From assembly GCA_002410925.1 (NCBI GenBank), contig DHPR01000012.1:250381-314380 (forward strand): 64,000 nucleotides of DNA, given 5' to 3'. The notes beneath the pieces were generated by a model. The model was given only the letters and a program-made list of their open reading frames with translations. It was not told the DNA's origin and ran no database searches. How positions within the stretch are numbered: position 1 is the first letter of the stretch; each line of letters begins with the position of its first letter. Position numbers and translations under genes: made by a program. Below, in pieces: positions 1 to 8,900 of this stretch. The stretch comes from UBA5359 sp002410925 [NCBI: bacterium UBP13_UBA5359]. Lineage in GTDB: Bacteria > UBP13 > UBA5359.

Positions 1-901
1 GCTCCACGGTTCTGAATCCGATCCGGTGCTGCCGGCTATCCAGAACAATATCTTTATCCTTAAGCATTATTTCCATATCGTAAAGATAGGGCTCTCCTTC
101 GCCATTGGGATACCAGAGCCGGACATCATTTATGGCAAAGGATACCTCTGCCGTGCCGTTGCAGACAACAGCGGAATATTCCTTCCCGGCTATCTTCAGT
201 TCGGCACTCTTGCCGGATGCATCACCAGCTGTTTCCATTGTTATGATGCCGGATACATCGCCGCTATTAATAGTATAACGGATATGAAAGTTGCTTATGG
301 CTGCCTCATCGCAGGCTTCCAGGTAAACAGTGCGATAGATGCCGCTGACGGGCATCTGCGGCCCCCAATCCCAAAAGAAGGAGTAGGCAGGCTTCCTTAT
401 GAACGCAAATTGATAATTCAGATGAGGAGGAGCAAACTCCTCTTTGAAAGCGCTTTTTCTCTTTTCCGTTTCCAGCACCGGAGAGCGAAAGATAAGACAG
501 AGCTCATTCTTACCGCGGTTCAATCTTCCGGCTACATCAAATCTATAGCCGATATAGGCATTCTCTACAGCTGCCGCTTTTTGGCCGTTGAGAAATATTT
601 CACAAATAGTATCCAGACCGTCGAAGCAGAGAAAGAGATGCTTGCAACCGGCAGCTTCTTCTCCTCGAAACGCGGCTCTGTAAATGAAATCCTGATATTT
701 ATACGGCGCAAAGGAGGCCTCATATGAAGCGGAAGTCTCCCTCTCCACCAATCCTGCTGCCTGCAGATCGGTTAGATTGGTGCCAGGCACTGTGGCCGGA
801 TGAAAGATTAAAGAGCTGCAATCACAGGGGGATAATATCGCACCGTGATCTGCACAGGCAAACTCCCAGCTATTATTTATGCTGATTTTCATAACGCCCA
901 T
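1..901 (-). CDS. Beta-mannosidase-like GH2 glycosidase, N-terminal part (runs off the window)
   Basis: The minus strand is open from an ATG at 901 to the window edge, giving about 300 residues, so the catalytic C-terminus is missing. The start is preceded by GGAGGG six bases upstream. The protein has the sugar-binding jelly-roll and immunoglobulin-like part of glycoside hydrolase family 2. A stretch with FFWDWGPQMPVSGIYRTVYL matches the conserved WDWGP region of beta-mannosidases, and LWYPNGEGEPYLYD followed by RIGFRTVE is the usual end of the first beta-sandwich domain. No signal peptide is seen, so it is probably cytoplasmic and acts on imported manno-oligosaccharides. Family assignment is firm; mannosidase rather than another GH2 activity rests on the WDWGP motif. 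Confidence 0.85.
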   Translation of the reverse strand, partial: MGVMKISINNSWEFACADHGAILSPCDCSSLIFHPATVPGTNLTDLQAAGLVERETSASYEASFAPYKYQDFIYRAAFRGEEAAGCKHLFLCFDGLDTICEIFLNGQKAAAVENAYIGYRFDVAGRLNRGKNELCLIFRSPVLETEKRKSAFKEEFAPPHLNYQFAFIRKPAYSFFWDWGPQMPVSGIYRTVYLEACDEAAISNFHIRYTINSGDVSGIITMETAGDASGKSAELKIAGKEYSAVVCNGTAEVSFAINDVRLWYPNGEGEPYLYDMEIMLKDKDIVLDSRQHRIGFRTVE

Positions 902-996
902 TATGAACCCTCCATGAAAGCGAAGAAGAGCGCACTTTATGTTACGCTGGATGATCCTTTGCTGCCGGAGAAAATAAGTTCTCTTTGATGATATAT

Positions 997-1053
997 TTAC
1001 CTCCGTTCTTCAGCTTCCCATCGCATCCAGGCAGGCGTGTCCAGCAGCAGCAT
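997..1053 (-). pseudogene. VapC/PIN-type toxin remnant (first 18 codons only)
   Basis: Directly after the antitoxin remnant (TGA at 1058-1060) an ATG opens a reading frame MLLLDTPAWMRWEAEERR that stops at 997. The start resembles PIN-domain toxins, which typically begin MLLLDTHxxLWW and carry the first catalytic Asp at this place. Everything after residue 18 is lost, so it cannot be an active ribonuclease. The call depends mainly on its position after a Phd-like sequence. Confidence 0.45.
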
Positions 1054-1057
1054 CCTG

Positions 1058-1240
1058 TCATTCCTTTTGTCCATCCGCCTCCCGCGCTTCTCCGGCCGGC
1101 TTTGCCGTATCCCCATAAATAGCTACGCTGTCTTTGAGCAAACCGAAAATCGGGCGAACAGGCTTTTCACCAGCGGGCACAAGCTTTGCAACCGGTCTTC
1201 CGTATTTGGTAATGATTATCTCCTTTCCATATGACCATGG
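1058..1240 (-). pseudogene. Phd/YefM-type antitoxin remnant, N-terminus missing
   Basis: This minus-strand frame reads GKEIIITKYGRPVAKLVPAG and then PIFGLLKDSVAIYGD, which is the conserved centre and C-terminus of Phd/YefM antitoxins (GxxIxITKxGxPVAxLVP, then the toxin-binding tail). The frame has an in-frame TGA at 1241-1243 and no start codon, so the N-terminal half that normally dimerises and binds DNA is absent. It precedes the toxin fragment by four bases, the usual antitoxin-toxin order. The pair is a dead type II toxin-antitoxin module. Confidence 0.6.
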
Positions 1241-1254
1241 TCATATCGCGATAT
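1229..1254. repeat. Two overlapping perfect palindromes at the break point of the antitoxin remnant
   Basis: ATATGACCATGGTCATAT (1229-1246) is a perfect 18-base palindrome, and ATATCGCGATAT (1243-1254) is a perfect 12-base palindrome overlapping it. They lie exactly where the Phd-like frame is cut. They may be the old operator of the module or a recombination junction; the sequence does not decide. Confidence 0.5.
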
Positions 1255-1374
1255 CAATAAGAAATTAATGCAACGCTGAAATTAATTGCCGTTTCGTTTA
1301 TTTACAGCCTGTCAATACACAAAAAACCCTCTCCGTTATCCGCGAGCAGATCCGCTATGACAAAAGTATCCCGT

Positions 1375-2664
1375 CTATTTTAATAAATCCAGATAATGTT
1401 CGCTTTGATCCAGAAAACAGCCGCTGCGGGCATAAAAATCATCGTTCAGTTTGAATAATCCTCTATCGATCTGTGCCCAATCAGCATTCCGGCAGGGATG
1501 ATAAGAGCGCATCTTGCCCCAGTGACGGTAATTTTGATGGCCGTTGGTCTCCAGTACGCCTATCTTCATTCCGGGCAGCGGCGCCAGCCGGGCCGCCACG
1601 TTCTTGTTCCAGTCTACCAGAATGGGGTTGACGGTCAGATCGGCGCAGAAGCAGGGGATATTACGGTCGTGAGCTATCTTGGCTATCTTCAGGCTCATAC
1701 TCATGGTTTTGGCGATGGGCTTCAGGGCGATGGCGCCGTAGCCCATCTCTATCCGCTCCAGGGCATCCCTGTCGGAATGGGCGCTCTCATCGGCCGCCAG
1801 TCTGGCCGGGATATCGCTCACGTCCACTCTGTAATCCTCGGGGAACGGCTCTTCCACGATCATGATGCGCTCCAGAGCACCTATCTTGGCAGCGTGATCA
1901 AGCAGCCGGAACAGAGTGTCCTTGTCCTGGTAGCGGCCGTTGGCATCGAGGTAATATGGTATATGGCCATCTTCGGTGTAAGGTATCTCTCGATCACGGG
2001 CCACGGCATGAATAGCGGTTAATCGCTCTTTATCCCATTGTAACATCTTCTCTTGATCGCCATCTTTTTCAGGATCGGAGCCTATCTTTATCTTGAGAAA
2101 GAAATAGCCGTCATCCATCGCTTCGGCAATATCCTTCAACGGCACACCATAGCTCATTAAAGGTATGCCGGCCAGCTCGGTATGCCGGCAGGACAGCGCC
2201 GGTCTCAATTTCTCCGGCACCATTTCATCAAAACTGCAAATATCATTCTCCCGGCAGTAGAGCTGCCAGGCAGCGTTATCCAGCGCCACCAGGGAGTTCA
2301 AAGCAAATGTCAGGCGCAAATTCCTATTGCCGGTTATCCGCTGCCCGTATTTATAAGTAGCCGGCAGCAATCGCTCCAGCAATTCTATGGGATTAAGAAA
2401 GGGTGCCTCCTGTGCTTTACGCAGAGCATAAGCGGTCATCAGATACATCAGGCTGTTGCCGGCCGCTTCATCATTGCTCAGAAACACCTGCGCATCAGAC
2501 CAAAGAGTACTCTGAGTGCCCAGCCCCAGCCCCGTATGACCGGAAGAGCTCTCCATAATGACAATACTCTGCCAGAGCTCACTCAGATAGCCGCCTTTAA
2601 AACCGAAAGGAGAGGCCATCGGCTCGCGCTCAAAATTACTCCTGATCTTGCTTACACGTATCAT
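1375..2664 (-). CDS. Enolase-superfamily enzyme (mandelate racemase/muconate lactonizing type)
   Basis: The 429-residue protein has the enolase-superfamily layout: an N-terminal alpha+beta capping domain (about 1-140) and a C-terminal beta-barrel. The catalytic elements are visible in order: KIKIG (KxK general base), DANGRY (first metal Asp), VEEPFPED (metal Glu), AADES (third metal ligand) and ALKP (lysine of the opposite face). These enzymes abstract a proton alpha to a carboxylate using Mg2+; sugar-acid dehydratases and epimerases are typical members, which fits the carbohydrate context. Specificity cannot be read. GAGGTG lies eight bases before the ATG. The 179 bases downstream of ridA-side sequence hold nothing recognisable. 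Confidence 0.8.
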   Translation of the reverse strand: MIRVSKIRSNFEREPMASPFGFKGGYLSELWQSIVIMESSSGHTGLGLGTQSTLWSDAQVFLSNDEAAGNSLMYLMTAYALRKAQEAPFLNPIELLERLLPATYKYGQRITGNRNLRLTFALNSLVALDNAAWQLYCRENDICSFDEMVPEKLRPALSCRHTELAGIPLMSYGVPLKDIAEAMDDGYFFLKIKIGSDPEKDGDQEKMLQWDKERLTAIHAVARDREIPYTEDGHIPYYLDANGRYQDKDTLFRLLDHAAKIGALERIMIVEEPFPEDYRVDVSDIPARLAADESAHSDRDALERIEMGYGAIALKPIAKTMSMSLKIAKIAHDRNIPCFCADLTVNPILVDWNKNVAARLAPLPGMKIGVLETNGHQNYRHWGKMRSYHPCRNADWAQIDRGLFKLNDDFYARSGCFLDQSEHYLDLLK

Positions 2665-2843
2665 CGATCTTCACCTCAGCCGAAATCATTGCACCGTATA
2701 AACCTTCTGCATTAATACGGAATATCCTGCCTTCCCGTGTCAGCCGAAAAGACCGGCGATTTCAGCTACCGGTGTGACTCCGGGCGCAATCCGGATGGCA
2801 CAAATCTCTATACCGCCAGTAGGGAAATACTCACAAAGCTTCT

Positions 2844-3266
2844 TTATACCCGGGCTACCACTTCTATCTCCACCAGCGCCCCCTTGGGCAGGGCCGCCAC
2901 GCCTACCGTAGACCGGGCCGGGGCAGCCTGGCCGAAAAACCGGCCGTAGATCTCGTTTACTGTCGGAAACAAAGCCATATCCGTTAGATAGATAGTAGTC
3001 TTGACCACTGCTTCCGTTCCCAGGCCGGCCGCTTCCAGCACAGCCGTTAGATTTTGGCAAACTTGTGTGGTTTGCTCAGCTATGCCGCCGGGAACCATCT
3101 CTCCCGTAGCCGGGTCCAGAGCTATCTGGCCTGAAGCCCAGAGAAAGCCTCCTGCATTGACTGCTTGAGAATAAGGCCCGATAGGAGCCGGGGCATTGAC
3201 GGTAAAGATGCTCTTCGAGCACGTTGTTAGTTGCTCCTTGTTAGTTGCTGGTTTCAAGATTCCCAT
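2844..3266 (-). CDS. ridA: RidA family reactive-imine deaminase
   Basis: The 140-residue protein carries the RidA/YjgF/UK114 signature: NAPAPIGPYSQAV near the N-terminus, LDPATGEMVPGGIAEQT in the middle, and PARSTVGVAALPKGALVEIE near the end, including the conserved Arg that binds the substrate carboxylate. RidA hydrolyses 2-aminoacrylate and other enamine/imine intermediates released by PLP enzymes. The N-terminus is about 18 residues longer than usual, but GGAGGG six bases before the ATG supports it. A short direct repeat (TTAGTTGCTCCTTG/TTAGTTGCTGG) falls in this extension. It follows ispE and a nucleotidyltransferase, recalling the ispE-purR-ridA order of Bacillus. Confidence 0.92.
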   Translation of the reverse strand: MGILKPATNKEQLTTCSKSIFTVNAPAPIGPYSQAVNAGGFLWASGQIALDPATGEMVPGGIAEQTTQVCQNLTAVLEAAGLGTEAVVKTTIYLTDMALFPTVNEIYGRFFGQAAPARSTVGVAALPKGALVEIEVVARV

Positions 3267-3295
3267 GCAAGCCCTCCAAATCCGCTCTTCTTTAT

Positions 3296-4051
3296 TTATC
3301 CGACACGGCCGCCATGTTTGAAGAATTCTACTCTTACCGCCTCCAGATCGGCCGGTTTATCCACATCGAAAGCCACTTCAGGGAAGGTTGTTATCACAGC
3401 CTTGGCCCGGCCGCGTATAAGCCGCCCGGCTGCCCGCTCAACCTCCGACAAACTCACCAGACCCAAACAGAGACGCAAAACCAAAGAGAAGCCTAACATG
3501 CCGGCCAATTTCAACGGCTGCTTGCGCATAGCGTAAACCTGCTCTATCAGGACTTGCTGTTGCCGGATAAACCGGCTACGCAGCAGCATGATGTTTCCGC
3601 CGGTGAAGATGCCTTCCTTCAAACGCACACAGGTTCTCTTCTGCCCGGGAAAACGATTTTCACATTCTTCCCGACTGGCAATAGGATAGACGATATCCGC
3701 CTCCATGCCCTGAGCCCGACTGATGAAATCATCTACCGCCCGGGGTGTGAGCAAAGGAATATCCGCCGTGACCATAAGCAGATATTCGTCATTTGGAAAA
3801 GCTGCCAGGCCCTGATTGACATTCTCTAACAGCGTCGGCTTATCCGGAAGCACAATATCGGCCCCCACATCATCCATACCGGCTGGACCGATCAGCGCCA
3901 CTCGTTCAACCTGTTCACTGCGCTTAAGTGCGCTGACTATATATTCCGACATAGGCCTGTCGGCCACCTTTATCATGGCCTTATTGGCAACACCGGTAGC
4001 TTCATAAAGGGAACCCTTATTCTGCCCGCCGGCCAGAATGACAGCATTCAT
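3296..4051 (-). CDS. MobA-like nucleotidyltransferase family protein
   Basis: The protein begins MNAVILAGGQNKG, the nucleotide-binding start of MobA-like and GT-A nucleotidyltransferases, and has TADIPLL as the metal-binding Asp motif near residue 98. Such enzymes join an NTP to a sugar phosphate, a cofactor or a pterin; the substrate is not evident here. The ATG at 4051 is chosen over upstream starts because GGAG lies eight bases ahead and the upstream frame overlaps ispE. It begins two bases after the ispE stop codon, so the two are translationally coupled. In Firmicutes a similar NTP transferase gene often sits next to ispE. Confidence 0.8.
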   Translation of the reverse strand: MNAVILAGGQNKGSLYEATGVANKAMIKVADRPMSEYIVSALKRSEQVERVALIGPAGMDDVGADIVLPDKPTLLENVNQGLAAFPNDEYLLMVTADIPLLTPRAVDDFISRAQGMEADIVYPIASREECENRFPGQKRTCVRLKEGIFTGGNIMLLRSRFIRQQQVLIEQVYAMRKQPLKLAGMLGFSLVLRLCLGLVSLSEVERAAGRLIRGRAKAVITTFPEVAFDVDKPADLEAVRVEFFKHGGRVG

Positions 4052-4053
4052 AA

Positions 4054-4917
4054 CTATCGCTCCTTCAATAGCTTCACGCCATGGTGAACGGTTCGGCAAG
4101 GATAGACTTCATAATTCTTGCGGAGCATTTCATATCCTCGCCGAGCCGCTTCGCTATTTGCCATTATACCAAAAACGGTCGGCCCGCTACCAGACATAGA
4201 GGCTCCCAAAGCTCCTGCTCTCAATAATGTCTCCACAGCCGCTGCTATCTTCGGATAGCCGGAGATGACCGCCGGAGCCAAATCATTGGAGAGATTACGA
4301 GCTACACCTTCCAGATCACCGGCAGACCAGTATTGCAGCAGACGCCGCGTCCCTCCGGCCGTTGCCGCTCCAGAAGCATCATAAGCACTATAAGCCCAGG
4401 CAGTGGAAACGGATACGGGCGGTTTAAGAAGCAGCAGATAAAAATCGAGCGGCGGCAGGGGTTCCAGAGTCTCCCCTCTGCCAGAGGCCAAAGCCGCTCC
4501 ACCGTTAAGGCAGAAGGGTATATCGGAACCGACTTCTGCCCCTATCCGGCTCAACCTGCCAGAAGAGATATCAAGCTTCCATAATCGGGCAGCGGCAACC
4601 AGCGCGGCCGCTCCGTCTGCACTGCCGCCGGCCAAGCCGGCGGCTATGGGAATACGCTTCTGCAGCATGATTTTTGCTCCTGCTGTTGTTCCTGTTGCCT
4701 GCTGCAGCCGCCGCAGGCATTTGAGAACAATGTTATTCTCGCCGGCCGGCAGATCCGAACGGTCAACGTTCAACGATAGACGATCTGCCGCCTGTAGGCA
4801 GAGCTCATCAGCCAGCGAAACAGACTGCATCAAGCTCCGTAGCTCATGATACCCGTCCGGACGCAAGCCCAGAATATCCAGGGAAAGATTTATTTTAGCG
4901 TAGGCTTTGATTTTCAA
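4054..4917 (-). CDS. ispE: 4-diphosphocytidyl-2-C-methyl-D-erythritol kinase (IspE)
   Basis: GHMP-family kinase of the MEP isoprenoid pathway, phosphorylating CDP-methylerythritol at the 2-hydroxyl. AYAKINLSLDI at the N-terminus and PIAAGLAGGSADGAAALVA (the ATP loop) are diagnostic, and the SGSGPTVFGI motif near the C-terminus is the third GHMP motif. I place the start at TTG 4917 because AAGGAG lies five bases ahead and the protein then begins right at the conserved LKIKAYAKINL. An ATG at 4959 adds 14 residues but has no ribosome binding site. It is followed two bases later by the MobA-like gene. Confidence 0.93.
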   Translation of the reverse strand: MKIKAYAKINLSLDILGLRPDGYHELRSLMQSVSLADELCLQAADRLSLNVDRSDLPAGENNIVLKCLRRLQQATGTTAGAKIMLQKRIPIAAGLAGGSADGAAALVAAARLWKLDISSGRLSRIGAEVGSDIPFCLNGGAALASGRGETLEPLPPLDFYLLLLKPPVSVSTAWAYSAYDASGAATAGGTRRLLQYWSAGDLEGVARNLSNDLAPAVISGYPKIAAAVETLLRAGALGASMSGSGPTVFGIMANSEAARRGYEMLRKNYEVYPCRTVHHGVKLLKER

Positions 4918-5027
4918 AGGAATCTCCTTCGGGGCCTCCCCAACGTTATTACTTGCCATGCCGGCATACGACCGGTAGCCGGACAGTAACCATATTCCAT
5001 GCAGAAACTTTAAAATCCTCTATTTTA

Positions 5028-5041
5028 CAAACATTTGTTTG
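5028..5041. promoter_or_regulatory. LexA-like dyad CAAACATTTGTTTG upstream of ispE
   Basis: The site has the Bacillus-type SOS-box form C(R)AAC-N4-GTTYG and agrees with CGAACRNRYGTTYG at 12 of 14 positions. On the minus strand it sits just ahead of TAAAAT, a possible -10 element for the ispE transcript. A nearly identical site lies inside the gyrB promoter at 38994-39007. The regulator is not in the window, so LexA is a suggestion only. Confidence 0.4.
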
Positions 5042-5130
5042 CAAACCCGGCTTCGCTCGTGCGCTGGGCAGACAAATACCATTGTTGCCGCTCTGAGGAA
5101 TTCATGTACAGGATTAAAAAGTATCAAGGG

Positions 5131-5934
5131 CTATTCCAAGCGGTTAACAAACTCCAGCATATCGGCAAAGGCCTCCCTTTGCTGCCGGCGCTTCACATCA
5201 TAAAAGAAGCCGTGCTCTGCTTTGGTATAGACCTTATACTCGGCATGGCTCCCGCAGGACTTTGCCTTATCGATAAATGCCTGTGTCTGCTCCAGCGGGA
5301 ACATATGCTCGTTCTCTGCTTGCAGTAGCAGAATAGGGGGGGTCTGCTCGGAAATATAATTAATTGGCGATACTTTATAATAGAGGTCTGGTCGTCGTGT
5401 ATAAGGAGCCCCGATAATTTTTTGCATATCATGCCAGATTATCGGAAAGATATCTTCCCAGGGTTCAAAGGTTACCGGCATCGATTGAAATGCCGCTCCA
5501 ACAGGCTTTACCCATTTATTTTGTCGGGCATAATCGCCAAATTCCGCCGCCTCGCCGCATTCGCCCGGTTCGGCCAGCGTCAAAAGTGACGCCAGGTGTG
5601 CACCCGCGGATCCGCCATATACGAATATCCTGACTGAACGGCCCTCTGCAGCCATTATGCCGGTAAAGATATCATATCCATGGCGTATATCGGTAATCTG
5701 ATCGAAAATCGTTACGTCGCTCAGCCGGTAATCAGTCGAAGCGCAGATAAAGCCATATTCGTTGAACGCTTTCATAATTTTGTGATAGCTTGCTCTACCT
5801 CCGGAGTGCCATCCTCCGCCGTGCACAAAGAACAGAGCTGTATTCTGCCTTACTCTCTCCGGCTTAAAGATATCGATGGCGCGTCCTTCAATTATATCTT
5901 TGTCAAAGTAAATAGATAGGAACCGGTATGACAT
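5131..5934 (-). CDS. Alpha/beta-hydrolase fold esterase (BD-FAE/hormone-sensitive-lipase-like)
   Basis: The 267-residue protein has HGGGWHSGG (oxyanion-hole HGGG motif, about residue 38), YGGSAGAH (nucleophile elbow GxSxG), an acidic region near QAENEHM, and AEHGFF with the likely catalytic His near the C-terminus. This is the arrangement of small carboxylesterases that deacetylate sugars or cleave feruloyl and acyl esters. No signal peptide is visible, so it should act in the cytoplasm. It lies downstream of the giant secreted LamG/GH42-like gene with a 20-base gap, probably in the same transcript, which suggests de-esterification of imported polysaccharide fragments. Confidence 0.8.
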   Translation of the reverse strand: MSYRFLSIYFDKDIIEGRAIDIFKPERVRQNTALFFVHGGGWHSGGRASYHKIMKAFNEYGFICASTDYRLSDVTIFDQITDIRHGYDIFTGIMAAEGRSVRIFVYGGSAGAHLASLLTLAEPGECGEAAEFGDYARQNKWVKPVGAAFQSMPVTFEPWEDIFPIIWHDMQKIIGAPYTRRPDLYYKVSPINYISEQTPPILLLQAENEHMFPLEQTQAFIDKAKSCGSHAEYKVYTKAEHGFFYDVKRRQQREAFADMLEFVNRLE

Positions 5935-5954
5935 CGTTATTTACATCCTTCCAA

Positions 5955-8900
5955 TTACCTGCTTGCCAACCTTACTCTTGCAGATAACGGCTTATCGTTT
6001 GCATCCAGTATCCTGATAGAAAAGCCGGTAGGGCCGCCGCTGTTATAGACTTTATAGAGTATGCGGTTAAATCCCTTATTCCCTTTAAAGGTATATGTCT
6101 CTGTTTGGCAAGGATATTTGCTCTCCCCATACTCATGATTGAAAGAGATTTTCCCCCAATCATCAGCGTAACATTTAAGCGACAGCTCCATATCCTGACT
6201 CAACTCAAGATAAAGCATCACATAGTAAACTGCCTGGTCGGAAGAGGGTAGGTTTATATCGGCTCCGTAATGGCAATTTGATAAGAGATGAAAGCTCTTC
6301 CACTCATATTGATTTTGATCCGTTTTTATAATGCCGGTATTAATAATCGTTTCCGGTGTTACTGCCGCTTCGCCGCCCGAAGGAAGTAAAAAATCTTCAA
6401 TTTGGGAAAAACCCTTATACTGCGACCTGGTTAAGTTAGGCTTAAATGGTCCCATTACGAGAAAATCTTTAACAAAACCGTTATCTAAATGCATAACAGC
6501 TTTATCGCTCCTTTTTGGGGAGGGATTTTCTTCGCTCGCTTCCTTCCCTTCAAGGGTATTTCTTTTGTTGACACGCTTCAACTTCTCTGCTGCAAATTCT
6601 TTTTTCGCTTCTTCCCAAATGGAACTAAACTTTCGTTTGTTCCCATAATAAAACATGTATGTGGTTTTCTCGCCGGCATTAAATACCAATGAATTCTTAT
6701 TATTAAGAACCCATTTTTCACTCCATAAATCATAAACATCCACATCCTCAGGGAATATTATCGTTTTGGTTCCTGGTCTGGATGTATGGATCGTCAAAAA
6801 ACGATCATTGGCATATATTACGTCATCAACTTCGGCATAAACATGTACCCCGGCATATTTAGCCAGAGCACGTAGTATTGAGGGTGAAACAAGCGTAGAA
6901 GAAATATACATTGACTTATACCCCGGCATATTACAAATAGCGGCACCGCATAAATTATCGGAAGAAACTGCCAGGCATGTTTCCGGGTTCTCCACGCCAA
7001 AGAAGGTATTATATCGGGGATCTGCTGTATTTTCATACAGAGATTCCTCAGCTTTTATGGCAAACATCTTTGCACAAGCCTCGGTAGCCATCAATTTACT
7101 TTTAGACGGCAAAGAAATAAATTGAAAGCCTGTCAACTCCTTCATATATTCCCTATTCATAGCCGGCTGCCTATCCGTGTTGAGCAAACCTGGAACGCCA
7201 AGCCAGATCACTAACGGATTCCCCTGAAAGACTTTACTTTTCAATAATTCCCTTTCACTTGTGGTTAAAGCCTGGGCTTGTAGAAATATATACACCTTAT
7301 ATCTTGGTATACGCCCATTTAACAGATCATCCAACTCATACAAGTCATAAGAAGCACCCATTCTGGATAAAGCATTGAACCTTAGATCACCGGCGGTATG
7401 CTTAAATGTATTAGCGTAGAACAGGCTTTCCTCATCGTAAATAACAGCTATCTCCGCATTACTCTTACTGCCCGTCATAAAAACGGCTTTACTGATGTTC
7501 TGCATTCTTTCCATAGCGCTAAGAATGGAAGAATCATCATACCAATCATGCCCAAAAGTAAGGTAATAGGCATTAAGCCCTAATATATATATTTGACTGA
7601 AAGACCGCTTTAGCACCTCTATCGATTCTGCCAGATTTCCGGGCTCTTCTTTCATACCGGAATTAGAAAGAGACGTGCGCATGTCACTCTCATTAAACCA
7701 TATCTTATTATGCAGTTTCATAGTGGAGTAAGCACATCTTATTACATCATGGCCGCCTGGTTCGCGGTTTTTGTATTCAAAAGGCGCCGATAGGAAATCT
7801 ACATATGGAGAGGTGTAAATAGGCTTTATGTTAAGCTTTCCATTTCTAGCATATCCATGTGGACCGAATTCAATCTCAAATCCCGTTAGAAAGCTGTTTT
7901 CAGAAGCCTCCTTAATTACTCTTGCAAAATATAGCACTTTATCGGTAAGAACTTCATTATAGCAACGGAGAAAATCGATTACCGGCTGCATTTTTTGCGG
8001 GTTGAAACAATCTCCATCCTGATAAATATACCTACTTGTCTCCAGCGGTATTGCAATATTATTAAAATCAGCTTCCGGATCGTTCCATGCCTTTTTAAGA
8101 TTGCGGGCATCATTATATTTCTTGCGAAGAAAACCTTCGAAGGCTTGCGACATTGCATCACTATGGTCTATCGATCTCTTGTTAATCTCTGGGCTGGCCC
8201 ACCACCACCACTCTAATGTTTCTCCCATACACAACTGTATTCCGGCAACTTTATCTCCATATGATGCAAGCCTCAAATGGTTTACCAGCCTTATCAGCGC
8301 CAGTGATATATAGTTTTTCCATGCCTCGGAAGCAAAGGAGTATACCGGCCTATGTCCTTTAAACACAGGATCTTTTTCATAAAAATAGCAGATATCTCCG
8401 GGATGCTTTTTATAAAAATCGCTGTAACCTTTATCCGACATACCGCTTACCCGTATAATTACTTTACCGTCCGGAATAGCAGATAACACTTTTTCAATCC
8501 TAAAATCAAGCTCTCTGAAGCTTGCTTTAAGATCATCCAAAGCCGGAAGAGGATATTGAACTAACTGAAGAACCAATCCGCAATCTCCAAGTTTTTTCAA
8601 TATAGGTTTATATCCCGGCTCAGGGTCGGCATAGGCCATCGGACAATAAGACCTATTACCCATAAAGATTGCCGGAGTATCATTTACTCTTTTGATAGTT
8701 GCTTCAGTTAGCTTTGTCCGGTCAATGCCCGAATGCACTAACGGCTTAGAATCTACAGAATCGCCAAGACCATCTTCATCAGTATCACTTGCAAAGGGCG
8801 AGGATAGTTTTATCATCTCGACGATATCGTTCAAACCATCGCCATCGGTATCCGTATCAGCTTTTGGATTATAAGCTGCTGGAAGTTTCCGTATCTTTCC

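Noticed and set aside
26-727. Plus-strand 233-codon frame at the left edge
   Set aside because: It is the shadow of the GH2 beta-mannosidase gene on the minus strand, which has family motifs and a ribosome binding site.
5028-5041. The dyad as a certain LexA site
   Set aside because: It matches the Gram-positive box only in part and no lexA gene is in the window, so it is kept as a suggestion.
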